From the NCBI RefSeq assembly GCF_030848805.1, contig NC_092360.1, positions 11,966,001-12,030,000 on the forward strand: a stretch of DNA of 64,000 bases, read 5' to 3'. The notes beneath the pieces are model-generated. The model made no database searches, was not told the DNA's origin, and saw only the letters and a list, made by a program, of their open reading frames with translations. Positions 38,901 through 47,502 of the stretch are shown here, one piece after another (position 1 is the first letter of the stretch; the number at the start of each line of letters is the position of its first letter). Made by a program: the position numbers and the translations under genes. Source of the DNA: Temnothorax longispinosus. Taxonomy: Eukaryota; Arthropoda; Insecta; Hymenoptera; Formicidae.

Positions 38901-38969
38901 ACGGAATCCAGCATGCAGTTGGCGCTTCAGGCTGCACCATCGAGCGATCCGGACGAAGACATCTTCTGA
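19759..38969 (+). CDS. DGKQ: diacylglycerol kinase theta (type V DGK)
   Basis: Phosphorylates diacylglycerol to phosphatidic acid and so dampens DAG signalling. Exons: 19759-19894, 29231-29310, 29856-29958, 30066-30286, 30562-30718, 32828-32971 (probable cassette), 34429-34560, 34639-34773, 34874-34991, 35177-35364, 35473-35685, 35771-35905, 36125-36299, 36407-36726, 36853-37141 (or from 36814), 37233-37392, 37490-37597, then 38240-38335 or 38856-38969. About 969 or 975 residues with the cassette, 921 or 927 without. Domains: three C1 zinc fingers (about residues 14-64, 77-126 and 140-195), a Ras-association region starting near residue 325 (EMIKVYDG), and a kinase domain with FVNVKSGG, the ATP-binding GGDGT at about 662-666 and PLGTGNDLAR. 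The accessory domain continues to DGEPWVQSPGD. Three C1 plus RA is diagnostic of the theta type. Intron 1 is 9.3 kb. Confidence 0.92.
25978..26138. mobile_element. Tourist-like MITE with TTA target duplication
   Basis: A 161-bp element whose ends are (a/g)GGCTCAGTCACAATGAG in inverted orientation, extending through AAAAATAAGGAATAA for arms of more than 30 bp, with a second inner complementary pair (ctcactttag / ctttaatgtgag-like). TTA occurs immediately outside both ends (25975-25977 and 26139-26141), the 3-bp TWA duplication of PIF/Harbinger elements. It is noncoding and lies in DGK theta intron 1. Confidence 0.75.
27124..27826. repeat. long diverged inverted repeat (foldback), about 0.7 kb
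   Basis: The left arm (about 27124-27310) and the reverse complement of the right arm (about 27655-27826) align over roughly 170-190 bp. Shared blocks include agtaaaaattag, gttgtaaa..aaattaatagg, tttttgtta, catttaac/tatttaac and attaa.atcactgtg..catt. By eye they are about three-quarters identical, so the repeat is old. No ORF. It may be a foldback or long-TIR DNA transposon. Confidence 0.55.
27833..28103. repeat. degenerate minisatellite, unit about 29 bp, about 9 copies
   Basis: Consecutive units follow the pattern TTGCAAATGCCTGGAACAGA then CCTTAAACA. Copies begin near 27834, 27865, 27894, 27915, 27945 and onward to a truncated final TTGCCTGGAACG. A single related unit (aaacgttgcaaatgcctgga) stands alone near 25398-25425. 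The units are diverged but in phase. Confidence 0.7.
28724..28831. repeat. 58-bp tandem duplication
   Basis: Two adjacent copies (28724-28781 and 28782-28831, the second slightly shorter) share the phrases aacttcac and ctatgttatattttagaagc, followed by gcgtg and gttatctt. Noncoding, within DGK theta intron 1 and about 400 bp upstream of exon 2. Confidence 0.75.
32828..32971 (+). CDS. probable cassette exon of DGK theta (48 codons)
   Basis: An isolated open stretch between DGK theta exons 5 and 7 begins after ...ctatctttgcttctatgtgaag and ends at CGAG|gtatct. Its length is 144 nt and both boundaries are phase 1, so inclusion or skipping keeps the frame. It reads NIGEQFDFAESEQNGAAGRL then AEALRRLSLVLPRSCHGNCH and on to PPYVR, GC-richer than its intron surroundings. 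Skipping joins ...EVLA directly to PRSISEEF. It lies in the linker between the third C1 and the RA domain. Whether it is constitutive or alternative cannot be told from DNA. Confidence 0.6.
35920..35952. repeat. (TA)n microsatellite
   Basis: A run of alternating TA followed by poly(T), starting 15 bases after the donor of a DGK theta exon (35905). Similar runs occur at about 12910-12930 and 39640-39676. Confidence 0.8.
37767..37966. mobile_element. 200-bp hairpin MITE in a DGK theta intron
   Basis: The arms, about 70 bp each, are nearly identical in inverted orientation: tcaacaaattaataaacggc at one end, its reverse complement at the other, and both arms share the block gagtcaggcgcggtacgtgg followed by tgcgcaag. 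The loop is AT-rich. A related AT phrase (gatatatttctat) occurs about 40 bp outside the left end and directly outside the right end. It lies between the last common DGK exon and the two alternative terminal exons. Confidence 0.75.
38240..38335 (+). CDS. DGK theta terminal exon, version A
   Basis: Follows a good acceptor (ttgttcacttcag) in phase 0 and encodes ATMLKKSKIKRRNTEPSILP and then ANGEGGKSTDE before TAA, 31 residues. The basic start followed by RRNTEP resembles a phosphorylatable tail. It is the nearer of two homologous terminal exons. Confidence 0.85.
   Translation, partial: ATMLKKSKIKRRNTEPSILPANGEGGKSTDE
38856..38969 (+). CDS. DGK theta terminal exon, version B (duplicate of A)
   Basis: Follows gtcccttcctag in phase 0 and encodes ATMLKKTKGKMKRRNTESSM, then QLALQAAPSSDPDEDIF and TGA, 37 residues. 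Its first 17 or so residues match version A apart from a small insertion (GKM), with many synonymous differences, so the exon was duplicated and both copies were kept under constraint. The end, EDIF, differs from version A's STDE. Confidence 0.85.
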   Translation, partial: ATMLKKTKGKMKRRNTESSMQLALQAAPSSDPDEDIF

Positions 38970-39644
38970 GTGAACAAACATTATGTGAAAGTGATCGAAC
39001 ACGTTGACGCGGTAGACGCAGGGCACGTAGCCACGTTATAGAGAACTTGATCGACTAGCGTACGTAACAAAAAAAACAAAATCGGCCTCGAAATCGTCCG
39101 ACGGCGTTCGCGCTGTACGAACTTAACATAAGTACTTACAACTTACAACGCGAAGAAAAAAAAAACACTCGTGGAAGCAGGAGGGGACGGATAGATAAGG
39201 TTTTCAGATACACGGACACACATATAATACAGCATAAAGATCCATTATCGACTCAATGATTCTTAATGTTTGTTCTTACATTAATAGAAAATGAAACTAG
39301 ATCTCATTTTTAAATGTTAAATAATTCTAGCACCATACGTAGCTCTTATCGATCGATATTTTTTTAGTAAAATTATAATAGATTTTAACACAGTAACACA
39401 CGTTACCACACATACACGTACATTAACCAGCAGTAACGAAAGGAAAAGTTGGACACGCTTACGCGTGCTTACGACTACGTTGTTTTCCATTTACGTTCCA
39501 AGCTTGGTAATCGGGGACGAGGAAGGAGATCGTAGTGCATATTACGTTTCGTATGGTATTCTACCGATCTATTGCAGTATTACGATACGAAACGTGTGTA
39601 TCGCATGATATAGAAACACAGACCGTCAGTTGTTAATAATATAT

Positions 39645-39676
<32 letters not shown>

Positions 39677-42600
39677 AAGAATATTTATGATTAAATATTA
39701 ATATATTTACATAATATTGTATTAGTATTACGGTATTAAGTTGTGATAATTGTTATGTATGTCTGACTGCTGGGCAGTCTGGAATTCGCTGAGAACCAGT
39801 GGCAGTCAGTTTTTTTCTAGGATACGGTTAAGAAGAAGGTAAAAAAAAAAGAAGAAAATTAATGTAAACTTTCGTAAACGATAAGACCGCATTGCGGGCT
39901 AAGCGCTTTGCCGATCCGTCTCCGCGGCGAGGAATGTAATGGCGCGATCCCATGGTACACGGAACGTATGTGTAATGCGGAATTGTGACGGAACGAAGTC
40001 CGTCCGCGGACATTCCGCTGCCGAAATGTGTTTTCTTAATGTCCCATGAAGCGGAACTCGCGGAAGCGCAATTGGCGCATGTCTCTCAGTCACAAGATTC
40101 CTTCCCACAGATTCCTTCATTATGTATATCTATCGGAACAGTGTATATATATATTATTGACACGCACACATTCTGCGCTTTCGCGTTTTCCTCTACATGG
40201 AACAATTGGAAAATACATTTTAGCGGAGCGCAATTGGCGGAATATCTGCGAAATACAAACTTATGCGAATCCGAATCACACACATCATGAATTCCATTCA
40301 CCCGTCAATGGTGAAACTGTCAACAATTGCTAACGTTTAACAATATAAATTCTGAAAAATTGTTTGTCATTTGCGGGTTATTGTATATAAATTGAAACAA
40401 AGTTGGTGTGTGCTTAAAAAGCATGAATTGCGCCGTAAAAAATTGTAAAGTTATGCTCATTATATATAATCGTGAAAAGAAATAAAAATAAAAAATAACG
40501 AAACTATTGGATGCGATCTATATATTTAGCATGGAAAAAAGTTTATTATAAGGGGCAAGTGAGAATCTTGTGAAGAAAATGCTGGCCCCGAAGATAGGGA
40601 AATATATGCAGATTATAATTTTAGAATGGCACCTCAATTATTTGAAGCATTTATTAACATTGGTCGAACTAGTCATGGTTAAACATGATTGTATACGTTG
40701 TTCGCGAACCTATTTCACTTTGCATTCGGCTCCAGATTGTAATTCCGTACAATCATCGCGGATAAAATATAAACTTGTGGATATAGAAATCGGCGAAACG
40801 TACGTAAAAAAAAAACGGTCGAACTAATTACGAGCGTTCCGTATCATGGGATCGCGCCAAAAGCGAACGAAAGGAATCGCGTTACACAAAATGTCAAGAG
40901 AGTCGGATTGGCAATGTACTGACACCACCTCACTGGCTCTGACAGGCTCCTGTAAACGACGAAAGCTCGGTGATGCCGCACACATTCCACTGTAACACGA
41001 AGCGGCGGAAAGGGGTGGAAATGCGAAGAGATATATGTATATTTATAAACCATGCCAAAAAAGGAAAGACGAGGGAGAGACGGAGGGCAATTGGGGCGTT
41101 CGTGACGGGCGACGAACCACGGGGACAGATCTGTTCTTCTTCTTCGAGAGATGCTTTAAACAAACGGACTGTTTTCTCGAGCTTCCAAGGTCCTCGATCC
41201 TTGGTGTACCGGCGCGCACGAGTCATCGAGTGCTATCATTGATCACCGAGCGATCGCCGAGACGAGTAACGACAAAAAAAAAAAGAGAAAATACCTTTTA
41301 CCTGATGTCGCTCTCGGACACACACGGACGCACATACGTTCACGTTGGATCTTCGCTGGCATCGGTGCGATTTGGAGGAAGAGCAAAGAAAAAGAAAGAG
41401 AGAAAAGTGAAAAAGACAAGACAACTTCGGTGCCAAAACAATTGTACATAATATATTATAAAAGTAGGGACTATACATATAAGACGGATTCGCCAGTTAA
41501 TCGCGATGGCATTTAATGCGCCGGACGTGAGAGAAAGTAGTGCGGGGGGGTGGGAGCGGGAGGGGGCGGGGGTTCTTAACGTTAAGAGTATTCTTCGGGA
41601 AAAAAGGGGTGGGGGGAGGGAAAAGGGGACTCTTTTGAATTACGTACACATTGCGTTGTTTCGTGTAAACGTTTAACAAAACAAGACAAACAAATAAAAA
41701 ATGAAAAAGCGGGGGGAAACAGCGCGTACCTTTGATACGTGGGAGAGGTGACCGTGGGAGGACCGATAGGACTTTCTTAGTACGCTTTTAGTACGCGCTG
41801 TGTGAAACTTAGTTAATTATCTAACTAGACCTCTCTTGTGGCTGTCTTCGATTATGAAAAATGACTATAAAAAAAAAGAAAAAAAAGAAAAGATGAAACT
41901 TAAATCCACTGGCAACCAAATTTGAGCGGAGGCCATCATGCCCGGATGATTGAACGGGCCTCCGGGTGTCACAACCTGCCAATGATGTAAATCGCGGCTC
42001 GATTATTCGCGTTATATCCGGTGTAGCGACGTGGATAATCACATCGGCGGCAGATTGGAGAAAAAATAAAACATTTGTTAATTTGACCAAACTATAGTAT
42101 ATTTGCTGTTGCTATAAAAAATAGAGAAACAATAAGCTATGAACAATCTACGTATAATAAATCAATGTATGTGCTACAAGCTGGATAGTGCTTTATTCTA
42201 AATCCCTGCGTTAAGTTTACCTCCTACTTTCCCCAACGATTTTCACCCGACTTTACAATTTCCTTCTTGGGCGACTTTGATTAAATTCTGATTAACTTTA
42301 GTCGCTTGCAATAACATTTTGTTAAAATGAACGGAATTATTAATTTTTCGTTGTTTGACACATGAGAAGAGAGATTAGTTTTGTTCCCTGCAAATCGTAT
42401 AGCTCGAATTTTGCTGCGAGCAATTCTGCCAGTTGAATATTTAATTTAACAGTCGATTCGCAGTTCAGCCGAAGTTGCCCTTCCCTGGTGCGTCTTATTT
42501 TTTAGATTTATGAAAAATTCTGAAAAAAAATGTCAACTTTTTCAGTTATTTTCAGAAATAATTAAATATGAGAATTTTCGAAATATTTCAGTATATTACA

Positions 42601-42976
42601 CACCCCTTAAATACTCTTTTATTTTATTAATTTCATTTCTTATGAATAAACATCGTAAACGCGAAAATCTTCTGCAAATAGAGAAGATAAGTTAGAATAA
42701 TTACGAAGAACAAATAAAACATTCATACTATTTAGTATTTACATCCTTGAATCACCTTAGATAATTTTTATAAAAGTGATGTAAACCGGAGCATTTTTTT
42801 TCTCGAATACGTCACTGACGTCAGTGACGTCACGCGCATCGCGCATGTGCAAAAGACCGGTTCCGGATCTGGCGATGGCGTATACACGTGCAGTCGAGTG
42901 ATATAGGTTATTCGCGTTCGCTGAAGAATATTAAATTGTGATTTTAATTTAGAGCGTATCAATTTATTGTTTCGTC
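38970..42976. other. DGK theta 3' UTR and intergenic spacer
   Basis: AT-rich with a (TA)n run at about 39640-39676, a Harbinger-like element at 39940-40859, and G-rich patches at about 41540-41620. Short ORFs on both strands are unsupported. The immediate RPF2 upstream region has a perfect palindrome-like tcactgacgtcagtgacgtca near 42811-42831 with overlapping TGACGTCA (CRE/ATF-type) cores. Confidence 0.5.
39940..40859. mobile_element. degenerate TIR DNA transposon, possibly PIF/Harbinger
   Basis: The ends are inverted repeats of about 27 bp: TGGCGCGATCCCATGGTAC and, reversed, TGGCGCGATCCCATGATAC, followed by CGGAACG in both. TAA precedes the left end and AAA follows the right, possibly a mutated 3-bp duplication. 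The interior holds broken coding traces, one reading YNFRMAPQLFEAFINI near 40611-40660, which resembles the helix that precedes the nuclease in Harbinger transposases. No intact ORF. The transposon call is firmer than the family call. Confidence 0.6.
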
Positions 42977-44454
42977 ATGCCTGCTGTAAACAGAATCACG
43001 TAAGTCATTTATTGTCACGTATCTCGGTGGATTTACGTAATTGAATTCATTAACACCGTAATTACGCATTCAAAGTAATATACATTGTATACAGAGTTAT
43101 ATGAGTAGATACCATTATGCATCATAATTTTATCTGATATACTTTTGTAGAAAGCCAACTACACATAGGGGCAAGAAGGCTATATTGAAGAAGGAGCCCA
43201 AGTTGGTGGAAAATGGCAAGGAAGCTTTATGCCTCAGGGGTAAACACACGTCACAGATTGTTACTGATTTTATGAAGGATTTGGTAAGCAAACATGCAAT
43301 AACTTTCATTGATGTCGCTCCAACTTGTTATGCCAATTCTCTGAAAATCTCTCGACAGAGTTTTTAAATTACAAATCAATTATATTATCTTCCAGTACGA
43401 TCTGAAGAAACCCAATGCCCAAATGATGAAACAGAAAAATGACATACTGCCATTTGAAGATATTACACCCATTGAAAAATTCGCGCTCAAGTACAACGCG
43501 TCCCTCTTCATGATGGCTTTGCACAATAAGAAACGCCCGCACAATCTTGTGATGGGTCGAATGTACGAGCACACGTTATTGGACATGATAGAATTTGGCG
43601 TAGAGAATTATCAAGGATTGAAGGACTTCAAAGTTGAGAAGATCACCTCGGGAATAAAGCCACTGTTGATCTTTAACGGTGAACTTTTTGAGAGTAATCA
43701 CGAATACGTCAGGATCAAAAACTTGCTCGTCGACATGTTCCTGAGGGAAGAGGTTCAAAAGATCAGATTGCAGGGTCTTGAACATGTTTTGAGTTTCACA
43801 GCTGTCGAGAATAAAATACTTTTGCGTAGTTACAGGTGAGATGGAAATGGAAGTGAATATTTATTTTTTCAAATTTTTTTACTGACTCCTTAAAGATACC
43901 AATAATGTAAAATGTCATGTAAAAATGAATATTGCAATAGCGTGAATACGTGAAAAGAAATGAGATTATAATTTTAATTTCGAATTGTATATATATTGAT
44001 CAATACATGTTTTCAGGATACTTTTGAAAAAGTCCAACACGAAAACACCTAGGATAGAACTGGAGGAAATAGGACCGCGTGCCGATTTAGTGTTCAGACG
44101 CAACAAATTCGCCTCTGAAGATTTATTCAAGCGAGCTTGTAAGAGACCTAAGGCACTCAAGGTATTATTTTATAAATATAATTATTTGACTTTTATAAAT
44201 CAATAAAGTAAAAAGACGAACGTTTTAATCTAATAATTATCATTGTACAGGTGAAGACGAAAAAGAATATCTCTAAAGATACATTTGGATCAATGCATGG
44301 CCGTATACATGTTGGAGCACAAAATATCAATAGTATTCAAACGAGAAAGATGAAAGGCTTAAAGAAAACATTGTCCGAGAAGAAGAGTGAAAAGAGAAAA
44401 ATTGCTGACAATAATAACGATGGCGCGAAGAAATTAAAAGAAACTTCGAATTGA
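42977..44454 (+). CDS. RPF2: ribosome production factor 2 (Brix domain)
   Basis: Nucleolar factor that, with RRS1, brings the 5S RNP (5S rRNA, uL5, uL18) to pre-60S particles. Exons: 42977-42999, 43151-43283, 43396-43835, 44017-44161 and 44251-44454, giving 314 residues (human 306). The Brix domain spans roughly residues 30-240, with conserved pieces such as LFMMALHNKKRPHNLVMGRM, GLEHVLSFTA, LLKKSNTKTPRIELEE and, at the end, TRKMKGLKK. The C-terminal tail is lysine-rich, consistent with nucleolar localisation. The start is supported by the short MPAVNRIT exon with donor gtaagt. It is convergent with CARS2, its stop lying 76 bp from the CARS2 stop. Confidence 0.95.
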
Positions 44455-44530
44455 AAGATTGATGGGGTTATTTATATATAATTAAATGAAAAGAATGTAA
44501 TTTTAATACATTTTTTTATTCGAGATATAA

Positions 44531-46070
44531 TTATTTCCAACTCCAGCTGGCGTCATTTTGGTGATCCTGCAATCAGTAATATAGATCTCGTATGTAATCT
44601 TTTTAACATTCTTTACATCTATAAATGTGATTATTGGTAAATTTTTACCTTTACTGTAATCCCACAAGTGGATAAACATTTTCGTACATTATCGCATTCT
44701 TTCAATAAAATTGTATCCTTTGGATTTTGCTCAAGCGCTCGGATTCTGACGGCCCTCCTGAAGTTCAGAAAATGATCAATAATGTCTTCAACCTGTCTAT
44801 TTTCTGCTGTTGATTTTGTGGATTGTGAAATGCCAAGCTTCGAGAGAATATTCGAAAGATAATTCGAAACGGCGGCAACAGCGCTTACATTATTACTGTG
44901 AGATGGTGTCTGCAATTAAAAATAAATAAATGATTAATAATATGTGTTACGCCCGCGCTGAGCCGGCCCTTAAGTTCGAGCCGAATCGAGCTGTTTTTAA
45001 GAAGTCGCGAAGCGTTCTCTGGGACGACTAAAACTATTATTTACAAACGGATGCAAACGGACGTCTTGGAGTCGCGCTGTCGTGCCGTGCAAAATGTGTT
45101 TGCATGTGTCGCACTGTATCTTATCTTTAATAAAGTTCTTTTCCACAAACTCTGTATCTTTATTTTCGTGAATTCGGGAATGTGCGGACGTAGACGCGAG
45201 TGTACACGCAAGTGAGTCACGGGCGCAATAATACGAATAGTACAATACAAATAAAGTTAAGCATTAACATAGAGATATTATTAATGATGTATTTTTTATA
45301 TCGACTTACATTATCTTGATGAAGCATTTTGTTTCCTATCCTAACAAGATTTATAATCGCATGCATTGCTTTTGAAGTGTCAAAATCATCTGCCAATGCC
45401 GAGTAAACCCGACTTCTTGTGTCATGCAAAGTCTGAAAAATATTTAAATTAGTTTAGCATATTTAGCACTACATCTTTTTCTTACATTATACATGTATAT
45501 CTATTTATTTGTGATTCAAAGAGGAAATTTACTTTGGGGAGTATTAAAAAAAATAAATTTGTTATATGCAGCAAGAATTAAATTGATAACTTACCGTAAA
45601 CAAAAGATTTTCGTCAATTTCACCAGCTTTAAATCTTCCAGCAACATAATTATCACAGTCGTTTATGAAATTATCAAGCTTCTTGGTTACCGACATCGCA
45701 GTTTGCATGACTTCATCCGTGAATTCGATACCTGCAATGGAATCCAGTTGATTACATATGGATTGAATTACACGAAATTGATTGCTAAACATTATTGTAT
45801 GTACCATTTCGATAATGAGAAAGTAGACAGAGCATTCTAAGATGATTTGCCGAATAGTTTTCGAGATAATCTTGTATGCTTATAGTATTCTTTAGACTCT
45901 TCGACATCTTCACATCTCCTTTCAGGCTTAAATGGCCACAGTGAAGCCAGTAATTAACCCATTGGTCGACATCGTGATAACAGCAAGATTGTGCCTCTTC
46001 ATTCTCGTGATGTGGAAAAATCAAATCTACTCCACCACTGTGCATATCTATAGAATTTCCAAAGACTGCG
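44531..46070 (-). CDS. CARS2: mitochondrial cysteine--tRNA ligase, C-terminal half (partial)
   Basis: Charges mitochondrial tRNA-Cys. Visible exons on the minus strand: 46070-45805, 45731-45595, 45432-45310, 44909-44649 and 44566-44531 (TAA). The first contains MHSGGVDLIFPHHENE, the zinc-site neighbourhood of class I CysRS, and the KMSKS signature (GDVKMSKSLKN). Later exons carry ALADDFDT, IIDHFLNFRRAVR and CGITVKDHQNDASWSWK, which match the mitochondrial (CARS2) form better than the longer cytosolic enzyme. The N-terminal half with the HIGH motif is absent and should lie in or beyond the assembly gap at 46189. The first exon's acceptor is tttttatcag; an alternative five bases on (cgcag) is possible. 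An LTR-like repeat sits in one intron. Confidence 0.88.
44944..45230 (+). mobile_element. putative solo LTR inside a CARS2 intron
   Basis: A GC-richer insert starting TGTTACGCCCGCGCTGAG and ending near CGGGCGCAATA, so its ends are near inverted repeats (TGTTACGCCCG). On the plus strand it contains AATAAAGTTCTTTTC at about 45129 followed by a T-rich stretch, as in the R/U5 part of insect LTRs. It lies antisense to CARS2 in the intron 44910-45309. No internal retroelement sequence adjoins it. Target duplication not resolved. Confidence 0.45.
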
Positions 46071-46188
46071 CTGATAAAAACACATACTACAGTACACATC
46101 GGTACGTCATACGGGCGAATAAATGTTAATTAAATTCTGCTATACAGAAATAATTAAGTGAATAATACGCATAACGTTCTGAGCAAAT

Positions 46189-46688
46189 NNNNNNNNNNNN
46201 NNNNNNNNNNNNNNNNNNNNNNNNNNNNNNNNNNNNNNNNNNNNNNNNNNNNNNNNNNNNNNNNNNNNNNNNNNNNNNNNNNNNNNNNNNNNNNNNNNNN
46301 NNNNNNNNNNNNNNNNNNNNNNNNNNNNNNNNNNNNNNNNNNNNNNNNNNNNNNNNNNNNNNNNNNNNNNNNNNNNNNNNNNNNNNNNNNNNNNNNNNNN
46401 NNNNNNNNNNNNNNNNNNNNNNNNNNNNNNNNNNNNNNNNNNNNNNNNNNNNNNNNNNNNNNNNNNNNNNNNNNNNNNNNNNNNNNNNNNNNNNNNNNNN
46501 NNNNNNNNNNNNNNNNNNNNNNNNNNNNNNNNNNNNNNNNNNNNNNNNNNNNNNNNNNNNNNNNNNNNNNNNNNNNNNNNNNNNNNNNNNNNNNNNNNNN
46601 NNNNNNNNNNNNNNNNNNNNNNNNNNNNNNNNNNNNNNNNNNNNNNNNNNNNNNNNNNNNNNNNNNNNNNNNNNNNNNNNNNNNNNNN
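46189..46688. other. assembly gap (500 N)
   Basis: Exactly 500 Ns, a typical placeholder for a gap of unknown size. It hides the 5' half of CARS2 and the left border of the adjoining retroelement region, so order across it is not proven by sequence. Confidence 0.99.
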
Positions 46689-47495
46689 CTTTTATACATT
46701 ATGGGCCTATTCATTGATCGATTCTCAATCGATTAAAAAAATAAATAAATAAATAAATTGAATTTTTGCTGAAGTTACGATGACAAATGTAGATGGGATC
46801 TCCGAGACCTCACAGAATTATTAGAATAATTTAGATAAATGATATTATTGTAGATTTGTATTATAAGTTATCATTTGAGTTTTTGAAAACCACTTTTGCC
46901 ATTGGTCATAAACTTGGGTCGGATTATATTCTTTCGAAAAAATAAAATGTAATGATCGCAAGCGATCAGTCAGATTTAGATAAAAGCACAGAAAATCTTA
47001 ACTGCTTCGTGTTCGCCAAATACTGGGAAAACGAGAAGAGAAGACTGCGCAAGAAATCAAAACCAGCGCCGTAAAACGCGACGTCTTCTCTCGAAAAAAT
47101 ATGCGGCGTCCCGTCGAAGCAACGTAGAATTTTTTCGACAAAACCGTCTCGTAGAATTTTATTTCGCGCTCGTCACGATCGAATTCATTCGATCGGAATA
47201 ATCGTACTTTGCGCTTGTGAAAGTATATCGCGTTTGTGAAATTTAGAAGTGCCGTGTGAGATCGACTATAGACTGTCGTAAGTGACAACATCATGAATAT
47301 GATCAGCCGTGTGGTGTTCGAGCAGTGGCGGAGCCAACCCACTGCGACGAAACAACGGCTGGTGAGTAAATTTTTTTTTATTACATTATATAATTAATTG
47401 TTTGCATATTTAATATTTTAATACCATTACATCATAATAATCGGAATTAATTGGTAAACAACTACAATTATTAAATAAATTATTTTATAAAATAT
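46689..47495 (+). other. flank of Gypsy-like remnant, possible leader
   Basis: No conserved gene. A short open segment begins ATG at 47294 (MNMISRVVFEQW...) and runs into CGGCTG|gtgagt at about 47362, which looks like a coding exon with a strong donor. An AT-rich stretch follows, up to the integrase remnant. It could be the start of a host gene interrupted by the retroelement or a retroelement leader. CARS2 upstream exons were not recognised here. Confidence 0.3.
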
Positions 47496-47502
47496 TTTAT
47501 TT

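Noticed and set aside
40046..40333. ORFs of about 95 codons within 39940-40859
   Set aside because: They run across the transposon's noncoding interior without conserved blocks; only a short piece near 40611-40660 hints at a transposase.
41236..41679. ORFs in the G-rich tract downstream of DGK theta
   Set aside because: Low-complexity sequence in a likely 3' flank with no domain or splice support.
44997..45250. Overlapping ORFs in a CARS2 intron
   Set aside because: They lie in the putative solo LTR and show no protein family; splicing of CARS2 skips them cleanly.
46154..46736. ORFs spanning the N-run
   Set aside because: They consist almost entirely of unknown residues from the assembly gap.
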